Assembly (NCBI RefSeq): GCF_900168685.1
Contig: NZ_FVZN01000013.1
Location: 62,001 to 126,000, forward strand
DNA length: 64,000 bases
Source of the DNA: Solibacillus isronensis
Lineage (GTDB): Bacteria > Bacillota > Bacilli > Bacillales_A > Planococcaceae
Direction of reading: 5' to 3'
Shown here: positions 1 to 9,031 of the stretch, in pieces
Layout: each line of letters starts with the position of its first letter
Position numbering within the stretch: the stretch's first letter is position 1
Notes under the pieces: generated by a model
Databases searched by the model: none
What the model was told of the DNA's origin: nothing
The model's input: only the letters and a program-made list of their open reading frames with translations
Program-made: the position numbers and the translations under genes

Positions 1-205
1 CAACAGCCTGTAAAGTTTGATTCGGAGTAAAATACAACACGACACCAACCGCAAGCATTAACAGAACAACTATGGCCGGCTGCAAAAATGGCAGCGGTTT
101 TTTACGTTGCTTTTTTTGCATTACTTTTTGTACAAATGCCTCCTCCATAAGCGGTTGTCTGCCGATTGTTTCATCAATTGCTTGCTTCACTTGAGAATTT
201 GTCAT
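1..205 (-). CDS. Anti-sigma factor-like membrane protein, 5' part only (runs off the window)
   Basis: About 68 N-terminal codons of a protein whose remainder lies beyond position 1. It starts at an ATG inside the last codons of the sigma factor gene (32-bp overlap), preceded by AAGGTGGTG, so the two are probably translationally coupled. The visible part is a polar N-terminus of about 40 residues, a basic stretch (KKQRKKP) and then a hydrophobic segment suited to one membrane pass. ECF sigma genes are usually followed by a membrane anti-sigma factor with a cytoplasmic N-terminal binding domain, and this fits. The identity rests on context and topology; no specific anti-sigma motif is visible, and the extracellular domain is missing from the window. 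Confidence 0.6.
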   Translation of the reverse strand, partial: MTNSQVKQAIDETIGRQPLMEEAFVQKVMQKKQRKKPLPFLQPAIVVLLMLAVGVVLYFTPNQTLQAV

Positions 206-698
206 GCCATTCACCACCTTTTAATTGTTCTCTTAACTTTTCACGTCCACGCCTAAGCCTGGTTTTCACGGTATTATCAGAAATCGATAGCAAGTGTGCA
301 ATATCATCGATTTTCAGTTCTTTATAATAATAGAGAATTATAATTTCACGGTATTTAACCGGTAGCTCAAGTACCATATTTCCCAGTAATTGATTTTCGC
401 TTCGTTCAAGCACACGCTGTTCTGCAGATTTGGTGCCTTTAAAAATTTTCTGAATTTTATTTGTTAAAATGGTATTTTTGTAGCTCCAGCTGCGTAAATA
501 ATCATAACTACGATTGATCGTCATTCGATATAAATACGTTCGGTAACTCGCATCGCCACGAAATTGCCCTCGCTGCTCATAAGCTTTTAACAGCACGTCC
601 TGTACAATATCTTCTGCCATTTCTTTGTTTTTCACATATGTATAGGAAAGTCGAAGCAATTCTTCGCCATGTGTTCTTATAAACACTTCAAGCTCCAT
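174..698 (-). CDS. ECF (sigma-70 family group 4) RNA polymerase sigma factor
   Basis: This 174-residue protein directs RNA polymerase to a small regulon, typically cell-envelope stress genes. Region 2 spans about residues 4-71, including the core-binding/-10 segment with DIVQDVLLKAY. Region 4 lies at about 103-157 and contains the helix-turn-helix ending in DNTVKTRLRRGREKL. There is no region 1 or 3, as expected for group 4. The start is placed at the ATG at 698 because AAAGGGGGG sits just upstream; a longer frame to 761 has no such site. The next gene downstream looks like its membrane anti-sigma factor. Which ECF subgroup (SigX, SigM, SigV or SigW-like) cannot be decided from motifs alone. 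Confidence 0.9.
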   Translation of the reverse strand: MELEVFIRTHGEELLRLSYTYVKNKEMAEDIVQDVLLKAYEQRGQFRGDASYRTYLYRMTINRSYDYLRSWSYKNTILTNKIQKIFKGTKSAEQRVLERSENQLLGNMVLELPVKYREIIILYYYKELKIDDIAHLLSISDNTVKTRLRRGREKLREQLKGGEWHDKFSSEASN

Positions 699-828
699 TT
701 TCTTCCCCCCTTTGTTTTCATTGCTAACCGTTAGACGGAGCTGTTTTATTTTTAGTTTCAACTTTTAATGATTAAATTTTATAAATTTGGGTATTAAACT
801 ACTTTATAACACTTTGGAGGTTTTGAGT

Positions 829-1356
829 ATGCGAGTATTATTAAATGTAAATGGCAGGTCACAATATAGTTCGGACATTCGGCCTGAATATCAAAACTCG
901 GCATGCGGCCCTACGACTGCACATGTTATTTTGAATTACTTATGCGAAGATGAAACAATCCGCACAAAAGATGTAAATGAACTTTATCAATTTTTAGGCG
1001 GCACAAAAATCGGACTTTTTAAATGGCGGATGATCAGAAACTTGCGTCGATTACTCGGAGAAGACTGGTGTATCGAGGAATGTACATTAACTCAGGCGAT
1101 TGAGCAATTACGCTTAGGAAATCCGGTTGCGATGAAGTTTGATGTGTATTTTACCGGGCAGTTTCTGAAAAGTTATACCCCTCTCTATAAATACCACTGG
1201 GTACCACTGATTGGTTATGAAATAATAGACGATGAACTATACTTAACGATTCACGATAATGGCGGCCGCAATCGTGACAGTCAAATCCGAACTTTTAAAT
1301 ATGATGACAACCGAAAAATATTAAGCTTTGTTAAAATTGAAAAGGAACAGCATTAG
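829..1356 (+). CDS. C39-like (papain-fold) peptidase domain protein
   Basis: A 175-residue soluble protein with the layout of the C39-like peptidase family. A cysteine in SACGPTTA is at residue 26, a histidine in YHWVPLIGYE at residue 123, and an Asp/Asn pair in IHDNGG at 143-144. These match the Cys-His-Asp/Asn triad. No signal peptide or membrane segment is visible, so it is probably cytoplasmic. TTTGGAGG lies 8 bases before the ATG at 829, which sets the start; the frame upstream of it has no site. It stands alone, divergent from the sigma factor and convergent with the exonuclease. Its substrate is unknown; C39-like proteins outside bacteriocin exporters are poorly characterised. Confidence 0.7.
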   Translation: MRVLLNVNGRSQYSSDIRPEYQNSACGPTTAHVILNYLCEDETIRTKDVNELYQFLGGTKIGLFKWRMIRNLRRLLGEDWCIEECTLTQAIEQLRLGNPVAMKFDVYFTGQFLKSYTPLYKYHWVPLIGYEIIDDELYLTIHDNGGRNRDSQIRTFKYDDNRKILSFVKIEKEQH

Positions 1357-1388
1357 CTTTTGGCTATTGTTTTTGAGCAATCAAAAAG

Positions 1389-1417
1389 AAGAGGCGGTAG
1401 TCAGATACCTGCCTCTT
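1389..1417. terminator. Bidirectional hairpin between convergent genes
   Basis: The arms AAGAGGCGGTA and TACCTGCCTCTT pair with one bulged base around a 6-base loop. A-rich sequence precedes it, so on the minus strand it ends in a T-rich run after the exonuclease gene. It lies between two convergent genes and probably serves both. Confidence 0.65.
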
Positions 1418-1424
1418 CCTTAAC

Positions 1425-2303
1425 TTATTTATAAATCGAGCGTGCGTGTTTTGCGATTAAGCGATAGCCATGCTGTTCAATATGATCAAACAGCTCCGGT
1501 GCATATGGAGATAAAGCTAATTGATCCAGTTCCACGTCAATCGGTACATCACAATGGATTGTTGCCAGTTGATGCGATAAGCGTAACATCGCTTCGTTTT
1601 CACTAATTTTAATACGCTGACCCGGTTTTAATGTTGGCAACGCTTCTAAAACGCCATCGATGGAACCATGATTTTGAATTAGCTGTAACGCTGTTTTCGG
1701 TCCAATTCCTTTTACCCCCGGGTACCCGTCGCTCGTGTCTCCCATAAACGCTTTAACTTCCGCGAATTGTTTTGGCGCAATGCCATATTCCTCTACAAAT
1801 CGGCTTTCCGTATACATATCGTATTCTGTATAGCCTTTTTTCGTTAAGGCAATTGTTGTGGAAGGGTTTAGTAATTGCAGTAAATCTTTATCACCGCTAA
1901 TGACAGTAATTTGTGCTTCGTCTTTCCACTTCTCGACCATTGAGCCGATCAAGTCATCCGCTTCTAGACCTTGTGTACCAAAATTCTGCCACCCGATCAT
2001 TTCCGATACTCTTTTCGCCATATCAAATTGCGGCAGCATCTCTTCCGGTGGTGCAGGTCGATTCGCTTTATAGCCATCGTACAGGTCATTACGGAATGTC
2101 ACTGCGCCCATATCCCAGCATACCGCCAAATGTGTCGGCCGCATCAGATTCTGTGCTGTCAATACATGACGGGCAAAGCCTTGAACACCATTTGATGGTG
2201 TCCCGTCATCTAAACGTATAAATTGATTCATTGCAGCAGACGCAAAAAATGAACGAAATAATAGCGCCATACCATCAACTATTAATAAATGTGGTTTTGT
2301 CAT
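1425..2303 (-). CDS. ypcP: 5'-3' exonuclease, PolA N-terminal/FEN type
   Basis: This 292-residue protein matches the free-standing 5'-3' exonucleases related to the N-terminal domain of DNA polymerase I, such as Bacillus YpcP and Xni/ExoIX. Acidic metal-binding clusters are visible: LIVDGMALLFR near the start, the GLEADDLIGS segment, ISGDKDLLQL, and MGDTSDGYPGVKGIGPKTA, which carries the helix-hairpin-helix. The arch-region basic residues (YKANRP) are present. Its likely role is removal of RNA primers or flap processing in replication and repair. The start is the ATG at 2303, preceded by GAGGAG; nine upstream codons in frame lack a ribosome site. It is a single gene with no polymerase domain attached. 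Confidence 0.88.
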   Translation of the reverse strand: MTKPHLLIVDGMALLFRSFFASAAMNQFIRLDDGTPSNGVQGFARHVLTAQNLMRPTHLAVCWDMGAVTFRNDLYDGYKANRPAPPEEMLPQFDMAKRVSEMIGWQNFGTQGLEADDLIGSMVEKWKDEAQITVISGDKDLLQLLNPSTTIALTKKGYTEYDMYTESRFVEEYGIAPKQFAEVKAFMGDTSDGYPGVKGIGPKTALQLIQNHGSIDGVLEALPTLKPGQRIKISENEAMLRLSHQLATIHCDVPIDVELDQLALSPYAPELFDHIEQHGYRLIAKHARSIYK

Positions 2304-2371
2304 AATAAATCTCCTCTTTCTACTAAACACTTATTATAACAAAAGCACCGGTAGAATGTAGCTGTAAATAC

Positions 2372-3856
2372 TTACCCATTCGGTTTCAAGTAGTCGATAA
2401 TACGATTCACGTCTTTGCTGAAAATACGATCTTCCGTCACTGCAGGTGCTATGTTGCGAATGTCTTTCCACTTCTCATAAAGTTTTGGCGACATGTTCTC
2501 TACACCCCGGTATTCTACTGCCTGTGCTGCACAAAATGCCTCGATTGCCAGTACATTTCTTACATTTTCAATAATCATGCGCGCATGGCGAGATCCCGTA
2601 GTACCCATCGATACATGGTCTTCTTGATTTGCAGAAGATGGAATGGAGTCAACCGATGCAGGATGTGCCAATGTTTTATTTTCCGATACTAAACTTGCTG
2701 CGCTATACTGCAAAATCATCGCGCCTGATTCAAGTCCTGGATTCGCACTTAAAAATGCTGGCAATCCCTCATTTAACTGCGGATTTACTAATCGTTCAAT
2801 CCGGCGCTCTGATACATTGGCCAACTCCGCCATGCCGATTTTCAGAAAGTCCATCGCAAATGCAATCGGCTGCCCATGGAAGTTTCCTCCTGAAATGACT
2901 AAACCGCCATCATCAAAAATAAGCGGATTATCTGTTGCTGCATTTATTTCGATTTCGAGCTTTTCTTTAACGTAATTCAATACTTGCCAGCTCGCCCCGT
3001 GGATTTGCGGGATGCAGCGAAGCGAATACGGATCCTGCACACGCTTTTCCCCTTGATGAGTAATAAGTTTGCTGTCCTTTAACCAATCACGCATACGCTC
3101 TGCCACAGCCATTTGTTCTTGCATGCCGCGCGCTTCATGAACAGCTGGATGGAAAGCATCGATTATCCCGTATAAACTTTCCATCGTCATTGAAGCAATC
3201 CATTCACTTGCATAAGCCAGTTTCTCGGCTTCCAAATAATTGACTACGCCTTGTGCAGTCATTGCCTGGGTTCCATTGATTAACGCAAGACCTTCTTTTG
3301 CCTGCAGTTCAATTTTCGGCAGTCCCAGCTGTTCAAATATTTCATGTGACGGATGTTTACCACCATTTACAAATACTTCCCCGTCCCCAATGACCGCTAA
3401 AACTAAATGAGAAAGTGGTGCTAAATCTCCGGATGCTCCGAGTGAACCTTGCTGTGGAATTACAGGAATTATGTCTTCATTAATCATCCATAACAGCCGC
3501 TCCAGCACTTCCAAGCGGATACCTGATAACCCTTTTAATAATGCATTTAATCTAAGCACCATCATCGCTTTTGCAACGTGTTCCGAAAAAGGCTCCCCAA
3601 AACCGCATGCATGCGAACGAATTAAATTAACTTGCAGCTTGCTTACTTCATGCTCTGCAATTTTCACATCGCTGAACTTTCCAAACCCTGTATTAATCCC
3701 GTATACGGTTTTATCCTGCTGAACAATCCTTTCCACTGCGTCACGGCTTTTAACAACACGTACTTTAGCTTCTTCCGCTATCTCTATTTTTTCCCCATTA
3801 TATAAAATACGCCCCAATTGTTCGATCGATAAATTTTGACCGTTTAACTGAATCAT
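2372..3856 (-). CDS. hutH: Histidine ammonia-lyase
   Basis: HutH converts L-histidine to urocanate and ammonia, the first step of histidine degradation, in the cytoplasm. The 494-residue length is normal. The Ala-Ser-Gly triad that cyclises to the MIO prosthetic group is at residues 141-143 within [14 protein letters not shown]. The catalytic tyrosine region VYGINTGFG is at about 51-59, and the late motifs [12 protein letters not shown] and [11 protein letters not shown] are intact. AAGGGGTG precedes the ATG. The other hut genes (hutU, hutI, hutG, hutP) are not next to it. The roughly 250 bases upstream hold no gene that I can see. A stalled or remote hut pathway is possible. Confidence 0.95.
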   Translation of the reverse strand: MIQLNGQNLSIEQLGRILYNGEKIEIAEEAKVRVVKSRDAVERIVQQDKTVYGINTGFGKFSDVKIAEHEVSKLQVNLIRSHACGFGEPFSEHVAKAMMVLRLNALLKGLSGIRLEVLERLLWMINEDIIPVIPQQGSLGASGDLAPLSHLVLAVIGDGEVFVNGGKHPSHEIFEQLGLPKIELQAKEGLALINGTQAMTAQGVVNYLEAEKLAYASEWIASMTMESLYGIIDAFHPAVHEARGMQEQMAVAERMRDWLKDSKLITHQGEKRVQDPYSLRCIPQIHGASWQVLNYVKEKLEIEINAATDNPLIFDDGGLVISGGNFHGQPIAFAMDFLKIGMAELANVSERRIERLVNPQLNEGLPAFLSANPGLESGAMILQYSAASLVSENKTLAHPASVDSIPSSANQEDHVSMGTTGSRHARMIIENVRNVLAIEAFCAAQAVEYRGVENMSPKLYEKWKDIRNIAPAVTEDRIFSKDVNRIIDYLKPNG

Positions 3857-4084
3857 TTACAGCACCCCTTTTAACTATTCTTATCTCTCAAATTTATTAT
3901 TGTTTAAATAGCAGTTAATTGCTACTAAAATTTCACGATTAAAATCATACTTGAGTTGAAAAAGCTTATTTTAAAGGCTTTGTACGTTTTATTTCTAAAA
4001 AGTTGTTCACCTGCTAATACATTAATCTTCTAGCGATTTAGTATTTTATTATAGTAAAGTGCTAAAGCGAAAAAGGACAAAAAA

Positions 4085-4111
4085 ATAGAGATCCCGTAAT
4101 AGGATCTCTAT
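4085..4111 (-). terminator. Intrinsic terminator overlapping the AarF stop codon
   Basis: Perfect 10-bp arms ATAGAGATCC and GGATCTCTAT surround a 7-base loop, with T-rich sequence after the stem on the minus strand. The TAG stop of the AarF gene lies inside the stem, so the two are tightly packed. Confidence 0.85.
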
Positions 4112-6105
4112 TTTGTACGCTTCATATCTCGGATTGCTTGAATCGATAATCGTACGAGCAAGATCGCACATAAAAACAAACCTAAATAAGCAGCCGTATT
4201 TAAATAAATTGCATAAGCATTATGAATAAATTGAGAGATTGCTAGTAATGCAACCGATATAATTCCAAATGTAATTCCAACCATCAGCAAAACTAACCTT
4301 GAAAACAGCTGTGTTACAAACATGGAATTCGCTTTATCCGAAAAAATATCATGATGCAAAATGATTTTACCGCTCTCCACTTTTCTGAATAACTGATCTA
4401 GACGTCGCGGTATTTTCCGTAGATTCGGCAACATCAGTGCCAGTTCTTCTTCGATTAAGTCTTTCGTCTCTACCGGATGTTTGAACGGTTTCAGGAAGCT
4501 TGATTTCAAATAATCATTGGAGAAGTCTTTTACTTCACTGAAAATCCTGAATCTTGGGCAAATAATAGACAATGTACCGTCTAATGTTACAATGGCACGT
4601 AATGCCACGTTGACGGACGGATAGAAATGAAGTCCAAATTCACGCACAACAGAGAAAATGGAGTACATTAGCTCATCAGTCGGAATCGTAGACACATAGT
4701 TGATTTTCAGCAGAATCTGGCTAATTGCCTGCTCCATTTCGTGCCGATTGATCTGCTCGGCATTTTCTACAAGCTGGGCAATCCCATCAACAACAAGCGC
4801 TGCATCGTTTTGATGAATTCCGACAAGGAAGTACTTTAACCCTTCCTGCTGCAATTCAGCTAAACGGCCGACAGCTCCATAATCGAGAATCGCGACACGT
4901 CCGGTTGTTTCCTCAATATAAATATTCCCCGGATGCGGGTCAGCATGGAAAATCCCAGAAACAAGCGTTTGTTCCAAAAACGAATACAATAATGTTTTTG
5001 CAAACTGATGACGGTCAATGCCTAAATCTGTAAATAGTTCATTCGCTACTGTAACGGACTTCCCTTTTATATATTCCATTACCACAACATTGGAATTACT
5101 GCATTCTCGGTATACTTTCGGTACTTTTACATCAATACTGCCACGTTCTACAATTTTGGCAACCTGCTCCATATTACGAGCCTCGATATTAAAATCAATC
5201 TCTTCCTTCAATGCCATACTGAAGCCTTTCGCCAAATCGTAAAAACCTAAGTTTTCAGCCCATTGCGATTTACTCGTAATCCATCTAGCAAACTCCATTA
5301 AAATCGATAGATCATCCTGCATTATATTTTTCACGTCAGGTCGTAAAAACTTCACAACGACAGGTTCGTCTGTTTCCTTTAACACCGCTTTATGTACTTG
5401 ACCGATTGAAGCGGAAGCTAATGGTGTTTTACTTATATAGGAAAAGATTTGATCCGCACCCGCATTAAAGTTTTCAGCAATTATTTGGTCAACTTGCTGT
5501 TCGGAAAGGGGCTTTACATGTTGCTGAAGCTTTTCAAGTTCATCAATAAAAATCGGGGACAAGAGCTCTTTACGTGTTGATAGTACTTGTCCAAATTTAA
5601 TAAATACCCCGCCGCACTGCTCAAGTGTATCCCTTAATGCTTTTGCGAGTTCACGTTCATCATCGCGGGCACGGGCATATTTCATCGTTCGTGTGACTCC
5701 GTTTGTTACAGCAATTCCCACTACTTCACGTAAACGTTTTTGACGCTTCCAATACGTAATAAGTGTTTTAAAATAAGAACGCCTGCCGACAGGTGTGCCG
5801 TTTTCATTCAATTCTATCGAATCAAACAGCTCAAAAAACAGATAAAGCAGCATCGAAATGAGAAGCATACAACCAAGCCAGATAATAGTTGTAATGTTGA
5901 CGACATTTGAAACAATTCCTTGGTCATAATAGTCTGATCCACGCAAATATGTATACCAGAAAACAAAGGTCGTTAAGGAAACACTAATTAGCACGGATAA
6001 TAATCTTTTCATCAGACTTATTTGTGATCCGATTAAACGGCCGCTAATAAAGAATATTAGCGCGGATGCAATGAGCAGTTGAATTATCGCTGAAATGAAA
6101 TCCAT
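4108..6105 (-). CDS. AarF/UbiB (ABC1/ADCK) family kinase-like membrane protein
   Basis: A 665-residue protein with an atypical kinase fold between membrane segments. Two or three hydrophobic helices occupy about residues 1-95. The family KFGQ motif is at 170-173, the Ala-rich nucleotide loop SASIGQVH at 231-238, the lysine in VVVKF at 252, HADPHPGN at 387-394 and the metal-binding DYG at 408-410. Two more hydrophobic helices close the C-terminus. UbiB-like proteins support isoprenoid quinone metabolism or lipid handling through ATPase activity; in a menaquinone-using Bacillota the exact task is unclear. The OsmC gene ends 13 bp upstream, so the two probably share a transcript. Confidence 0.88.
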   Translation of the reverse strand: MDFISAIIQLLIASALIFFISGRLIGSQISLMKRLLSVLISVSLTTFVFWYTYLRGSDYYDQGIVSNVVNITTIIWLGCMLLISMLLYLFFELFDSIELNENGTPVGRRSYFKTLITYWKRQKRLREVVGIAVTNGVTRTMKYARARDDERELAKALRDTLEQCGGVFIKFGQVLSTRKELLSPIFIDELEKLQQHVKPLSEQQVDQIIAENFNAGADQIFSYISKTPLASASIGQVHKAVLKETDEPVVVKFLRPDVKNIMQDDLSILMEFARWITSKSQWAENLGFYDLAKGFSMALKEEIDFNIEARNMEQVAKIVERGSIDVKVPKVYRECSNSNVVVMEYIKGKSVTVANELFTDLGIDRHQFAKTLLYSFLEQTLVSGIFHADPHPGNIYIEETTGRVAILDYGAVGRLAELQQEGLKYFLVGIHQNDAALVVDGIAQLVENAEQINRHEMEQAISQILLKINYVSTIPTDELMYSIFSVVREFGLHFYPSVNVALRAIVTLDGTLSIICPRFRIFSEVKDFSNDYLKSSFLKPFKHPVETKDLIEEELALMLPNLRKIPRRLDQLFRKVESGKIILHHDIFSDKANSMFVTQLFSRLVLLMVGITFGIISVALLAISQFIHNAYAIYLNTAAYLGLFLCAILLVRLSIQAIRDMKRTK

Positions 6106-6118
6106 TCAAATCGCCCCT

Positions 6119-6556
6119 TTAGGTCAAAGTTAAATGTGTATGCACTTCTACATTCCCTTTTAACGCTTTACTAATCATACAAGTTTCCTCTGCCTTATAT
6201 GCATAGCGCTCCGCTATACGACGGGCACGTTCATCTTCTTTATTCTGCAGGTCAATGTCGACATAATGGTGGATCGCTTTGTATGTAAAAACACCGTTTG
6301 TAACATCAACAAGGCCTTCTGACTTCAAATTCAGCTTTGCGTCAATTTGACTTCGCTCAAGCATTGCCGCTAGTGTAATTAAATAACAGGTAGCCGCGGC
6401 ACCGAGAAGCATTTCATCCGGATTTGTCCCAATACCAGGTCCATCCATTTCAGGCGGAATCGAAATTTGTGTGTGCAATCGTTCGGTTTTCAAATCTCCA
6501 ACCGCATTTCGCCCCCCTGGCCAGTCAATCTTTAACGTAAATGTATGTATCGTCAT
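6119..6556 (-). CDS. OsmC/Ohr family peroxiredoxin-like protein
   Basis: A 145-residue member of the OsmC/Ohr family, which reduces organic hydroperoxides with two conserved cysteines. One cysteine is in GAAATCYLITLA and the other in EETCMISKAL, as the family requires. The conserved glycine-rich NPDEMLLGAA precedes the first. ATG at 6556 is chosen; a TTG six codons earlier would give an extended version, but AAAAGAGTG is better placed for the ATG. The gene lies 13 bp before the AarF gene on the same strand, suggesting co-expression of a membrane quinone/lipid protein with peroxide defence. OsmC and Ohr subfamilies are not distinguished here. Confidence 0.87.
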   Translation of the reverse strand: MTIHTFTLKIDWPGGRNAVGDLKTERLHTQISIPPEMDGPGIGTNPDEMLLGAAATCYLITLAAMLERSQIDAKLNLKSEGLVDVTNGVFTYKAIHHYVDIDLQNKEDERARRIAERYAYKAEETCMISKALKGNVEVHTHLTLT

Positions 6557-6622
6557 AAATATCACTCTTTTCAATTTTCTTTAACTATAACATTTTGGTC
6601 TAAGATTTTCAGAATATGAAAA

Positions 6623-6657
6623 CAGCCGACTAACAGAAAGTTTCTGTTAATCGGCTG
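6623..6657 (-). terminator. Intrinsic terminator after the ATP-grasp gene
   Basis: Long arms CAGCCGACTAACAGAAA and its near complement form a stem of about 16 pairs with one mismatch and a tiny loop. T-rich sequence follows on the minus strand. It sits directly downstream of the ATP-grasp gene. Confidence 0.85.
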
Positions 6658-6661
6658 ATGT

Positions 6662-7876
6662 TTACCATATGTTTTGTTTATATTTTTTATAGTAGTTGAC
6701 CTGACGAATAAACATGTAGATTTTGCGTTTCAAGTGCTTGTCCTGTTTGTAGAACAACGGATTTACAAGTTTCTTTTCCTTGATCAGACGTCGAATATCC
6801 TTTTTCACCGTTTCATCGTAAACGAATTTTTTCAATACAATTTTCGGAACGACTGAAAACAGGACATCTCCTTTTAAATACGAGCAAGGTTTTGGAATAT
6901 CGTAAATCAGATCTTCCACAAAGTTGCGCGCCAAATTATGACCCATAGCGTTAATATAATAACTTGAACGACCTTGACGGATATTTACTTCGAATACTTT
7001 AAACTTCCCGTCACGCTCATCGTATTTCAAATCAAAGTTACCGTAGCCGCGATAGCCGACCGCTTCTAAAAAGCCGCGCATTTTCGTCATCACTTCTTCG
7101 TTGTAGCGAGTTATAAGCGCTGTGTAATTGCCGATCGCCGTTTTCGTATGTTCCTGAAGGACAACTTGTGCAAACGATACAAGCTGTGTTTCTCCTTTTG
7201 AATTGACATAGACAACCGAATCCCACATTGCTGTATCATCACCGGGAATATAATCCTGAATAATGAGCTCTTCCTGATAGCCGCTATTTTTAATCATATC
7301 GATTACTTTTTGAACTTCTTCTTTGCTTTCCACTTTGAAAACTTTCGCCTGGCCTTCAAATGGATGACGGCTATATTCGATCCCGTTACTCGGTTTAATA
7401 ATAACCGGATACATCATCTCAGTTTCAAATGCACCATCTGTTTTGCAATCATAAAATACAGTCGTTGGAATATCGATTCCGTATTGTTCGCACAGCTTAT
7501 AGAAATTGGATTTAATCTGCAAGTCATTCATTAAATTCTCATCGATATAGTTGAACACGAAATAATCTCTTAGGATCGCGCGGTTTTCAATAATTAAACG
7601 GACGTATAAATCGTTTGTGCCGATTAAAATCAGCTTTTCCGCTTCATTTTCATATTTCTTCGCTACGCTAATTAATATTTTGGCGAACTGATCCGGTTCA
7701 CCAAGTTTTTTGTCATACTCAATCGCACGTGGAATATTGCTTAAGTTCGTAAAAGGCAAAACACCTTTTCCTACTAGAATCGGACGGATTTTATATTCTT
7801 CATGGAAAGAAATCGCCATGTTATATGCATTAATATCAGTACCGACAATAATCGGTAAAAATGGTTGTCGAGTCAT
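6662..7876 (-). CDS. ATP-grasp carboxylate-amine ligase (D-aspartate ligase-like)
   Basis: A 404-residue ATP-grasp enzyme that would join a carboxylate to an amine with ATP hydrolysis. The ATP-binding lysine region VIIKPSNGIEYS, the glycine-rich stretch before QDYIPGDDTA, and the metal-binding end FKVFEVNIRQGRSS are in the usual order. The N-terminus, IIVGTDINAYNMAISFHE, resembles the Enterococcus faecium D-Asp ligase group as I recall it. Planococcaceae often cross-link peptidoglycan through D-Asp or D-Glu, so a role in bridge formation is reasonable inference, but a natural-product or amino-acid ligase is possible. ATG at 7876 follows GAGAGGAAG; the nine codons upstream in frame have no site. 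It is monocistronic. Confidence 0.7.
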   Translation of the reverse strand: MTRQPFLPIIVGTDINAYNMAISFHEEYKIRPILVGKGVLPFTNLSNIPRAIEYDKKLGEPDQFAKILISVAKKYENEAEKLILIGTNDLYVRLIIENRAILRDYFVFNYIDENLMNDLQIKSNFYKLCEQYGIDIPTTVFYDCKTDGAFETEMMYPVIIKPSNGIEYSRHPFEGQAKVFKVESKEEVQKVIDMIKNSGYQEELIIQDYIPGDDTAMWDSVVYVNSKGETQLVSFAQVVLQEHTKTAIGNYTALITRYNEEVMTKMRGFLEAVGYRGYGNFDLKYDERDGKFKVFEVNIRQGRSSYYINAMGHNLARNFVEDLIYDIPKPCSYLKGDVLFSVVPKIVLKKFVYDETVKKDIRRLIKEKKLVNPLFYKQDKHLKRKIYMFIRQVNYYKKYKQNIW

Positions 7877-8052
7877 TACTATACTTCCTCTCAATCTGTT
7901 CAACGGTCTTTATATTTGATTTATCACTTATTTATCATACAATACTCTATCGATTTATGCTGTATTTTGTAAACGGTTTTTATTATTTCCCGAATATTTT
8001 AATGAAACTTCTCCTCGTTTAAAACGTACGTATTAAGTAAGAGGTGATCGGG

Positions 8053-8979
8053 ATGAATGCTCAATTACAATTATTTTTTACAAACATTGATAAAATCGTT
8101 TTATATTTTGGGGCAGATGCAAAATATTTTTATATTGACCTCGCATTGAAGCTGACTGTCCGCAATATTGTATTCAACTATGAAGATTATGAAAAAGTTC
8201 GTCAGCAAATCAAAAACAATACAAAATGGTATAACTTTGCTCGGGTTAATACTCAAATTATTAATACATACTTTGTTCATTATGCAAAGGAACCTGAAAA
8301 AATCGGTGAGACTTTAAATCTCCACAAATTGCTGACAAAGCAGTTTACCCGCCATGATGACAGCTATATTGCAGCTGCCTATTTAAAATCGGAAGACCAT
8401 ATCGAACGAATCAATCTGTTAATTAAGGATTTAATGAACAAACAAAGCGTAAAATATGCGCCATTAAAACTTTCCACTAGTGCGATGCTTGCCGGACGGG
8501 CGGAAGACACAAAAGTACTGGCAAATAGTGTGGAACAGTATTATCAGGCACTTGTGTCAATCGGCTATGCAAGAACAAAAGACACGACAAATACAGCTGT
8601 CATTTTAACAATCGGAACAGGGAACTTTCATAACGAAACCTTTGCCCGGTTAAAAGAGCTGACAACGTTTATTAAAAAGACAGAAAAAAAGCTGAAGCCG
8701 CATCATTACAATACGATTGCCCTGCTCTCGCTCGCCAAATTTGAAGTTCACCAGTTCCCGGCACTCCATGATATGCATGAAGAAATTTGCCGCTTTTTAA
8801 AGTTAGATCGTAAGCAGTTTAACTCGCTGCTTGTCGCCACTCAAATTTACACATCGACTGAAGCAATCGGTGACTTACCCTCATATGATGTAGATTTCTC
8901 CACAATTATTTTCTCTGCTGCAGAGCATTCAAATACAGGACATTTTGATAGCGACATTACTGCAGGCGGTGCTGATTGA
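8053..8979 (+). CDS. Uncharacterised DUF4003-like protein
   Basis: A 308-residue soluble, mainly helical protein. I associate its pattern with the DUF4003 proteins of Bacillales, though only from general resemblance. Visible features are an N-terminal helical region, a middle segment KYAPLKLSTSAMLAGR, then IGYARTKDTTNTAVILTIG and a C-terminal part with ATQIYTSTEAIG. No catalytic motif, signal peptide or membrane span is apparent. The start is the ATG at 8053, 6 bases after GAGGTG; a GTG at 8044 lies within that ribosome site and is unlikely. It converges on sstT through a shared terminator. No function is proposed. Confidence 0.6.
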   Translation: MNAQLQLFFTNIDKIVLYFGADAKYFYIDLALKLTVRNIVFNYEDYEKVRQQIKNNTKWYNFARVNTQIINTYFVHYAKEPEKIGETLNLHKLLTKQFTRHDDSYIAAAYLKSEDHIERINLLIKDLMNKQSVKYAPLKLSTSAMLAGRAEDTKVLANSVEQYYQALVSIGYARTKDTTNTAVILTIGTGNFHNETFARLKELTTFIKKTEKKLKPHHYNTIALLSLAKFEVHQFPALHDMHEEICRFLKLDRKQFNSLLVATQIYTSTEAIGDLPSYDVDFSTIIFSAAEHSNTGHFDSDITAGGAD

Positions 8980-8984
8980 ATCAT

Positions 8985-9031
8985 AAAAAAACTGTGCTGA
9001 ACCGGAATCGATTCCGTTCAGCACAGTTTTT
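8985..9031. terminator. Bidirectional terminator between DUF4003-like gene and sstT
   Basis: Arms AAAACTGTGCTGAAC and GTTCAGCACAGTTTT extend through GGAAT/ATTCC with one mismatch around a two-base loop. A runs on the left and T runs on the right make it work on both strands for the convergent genes. Confidence 0.9.
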
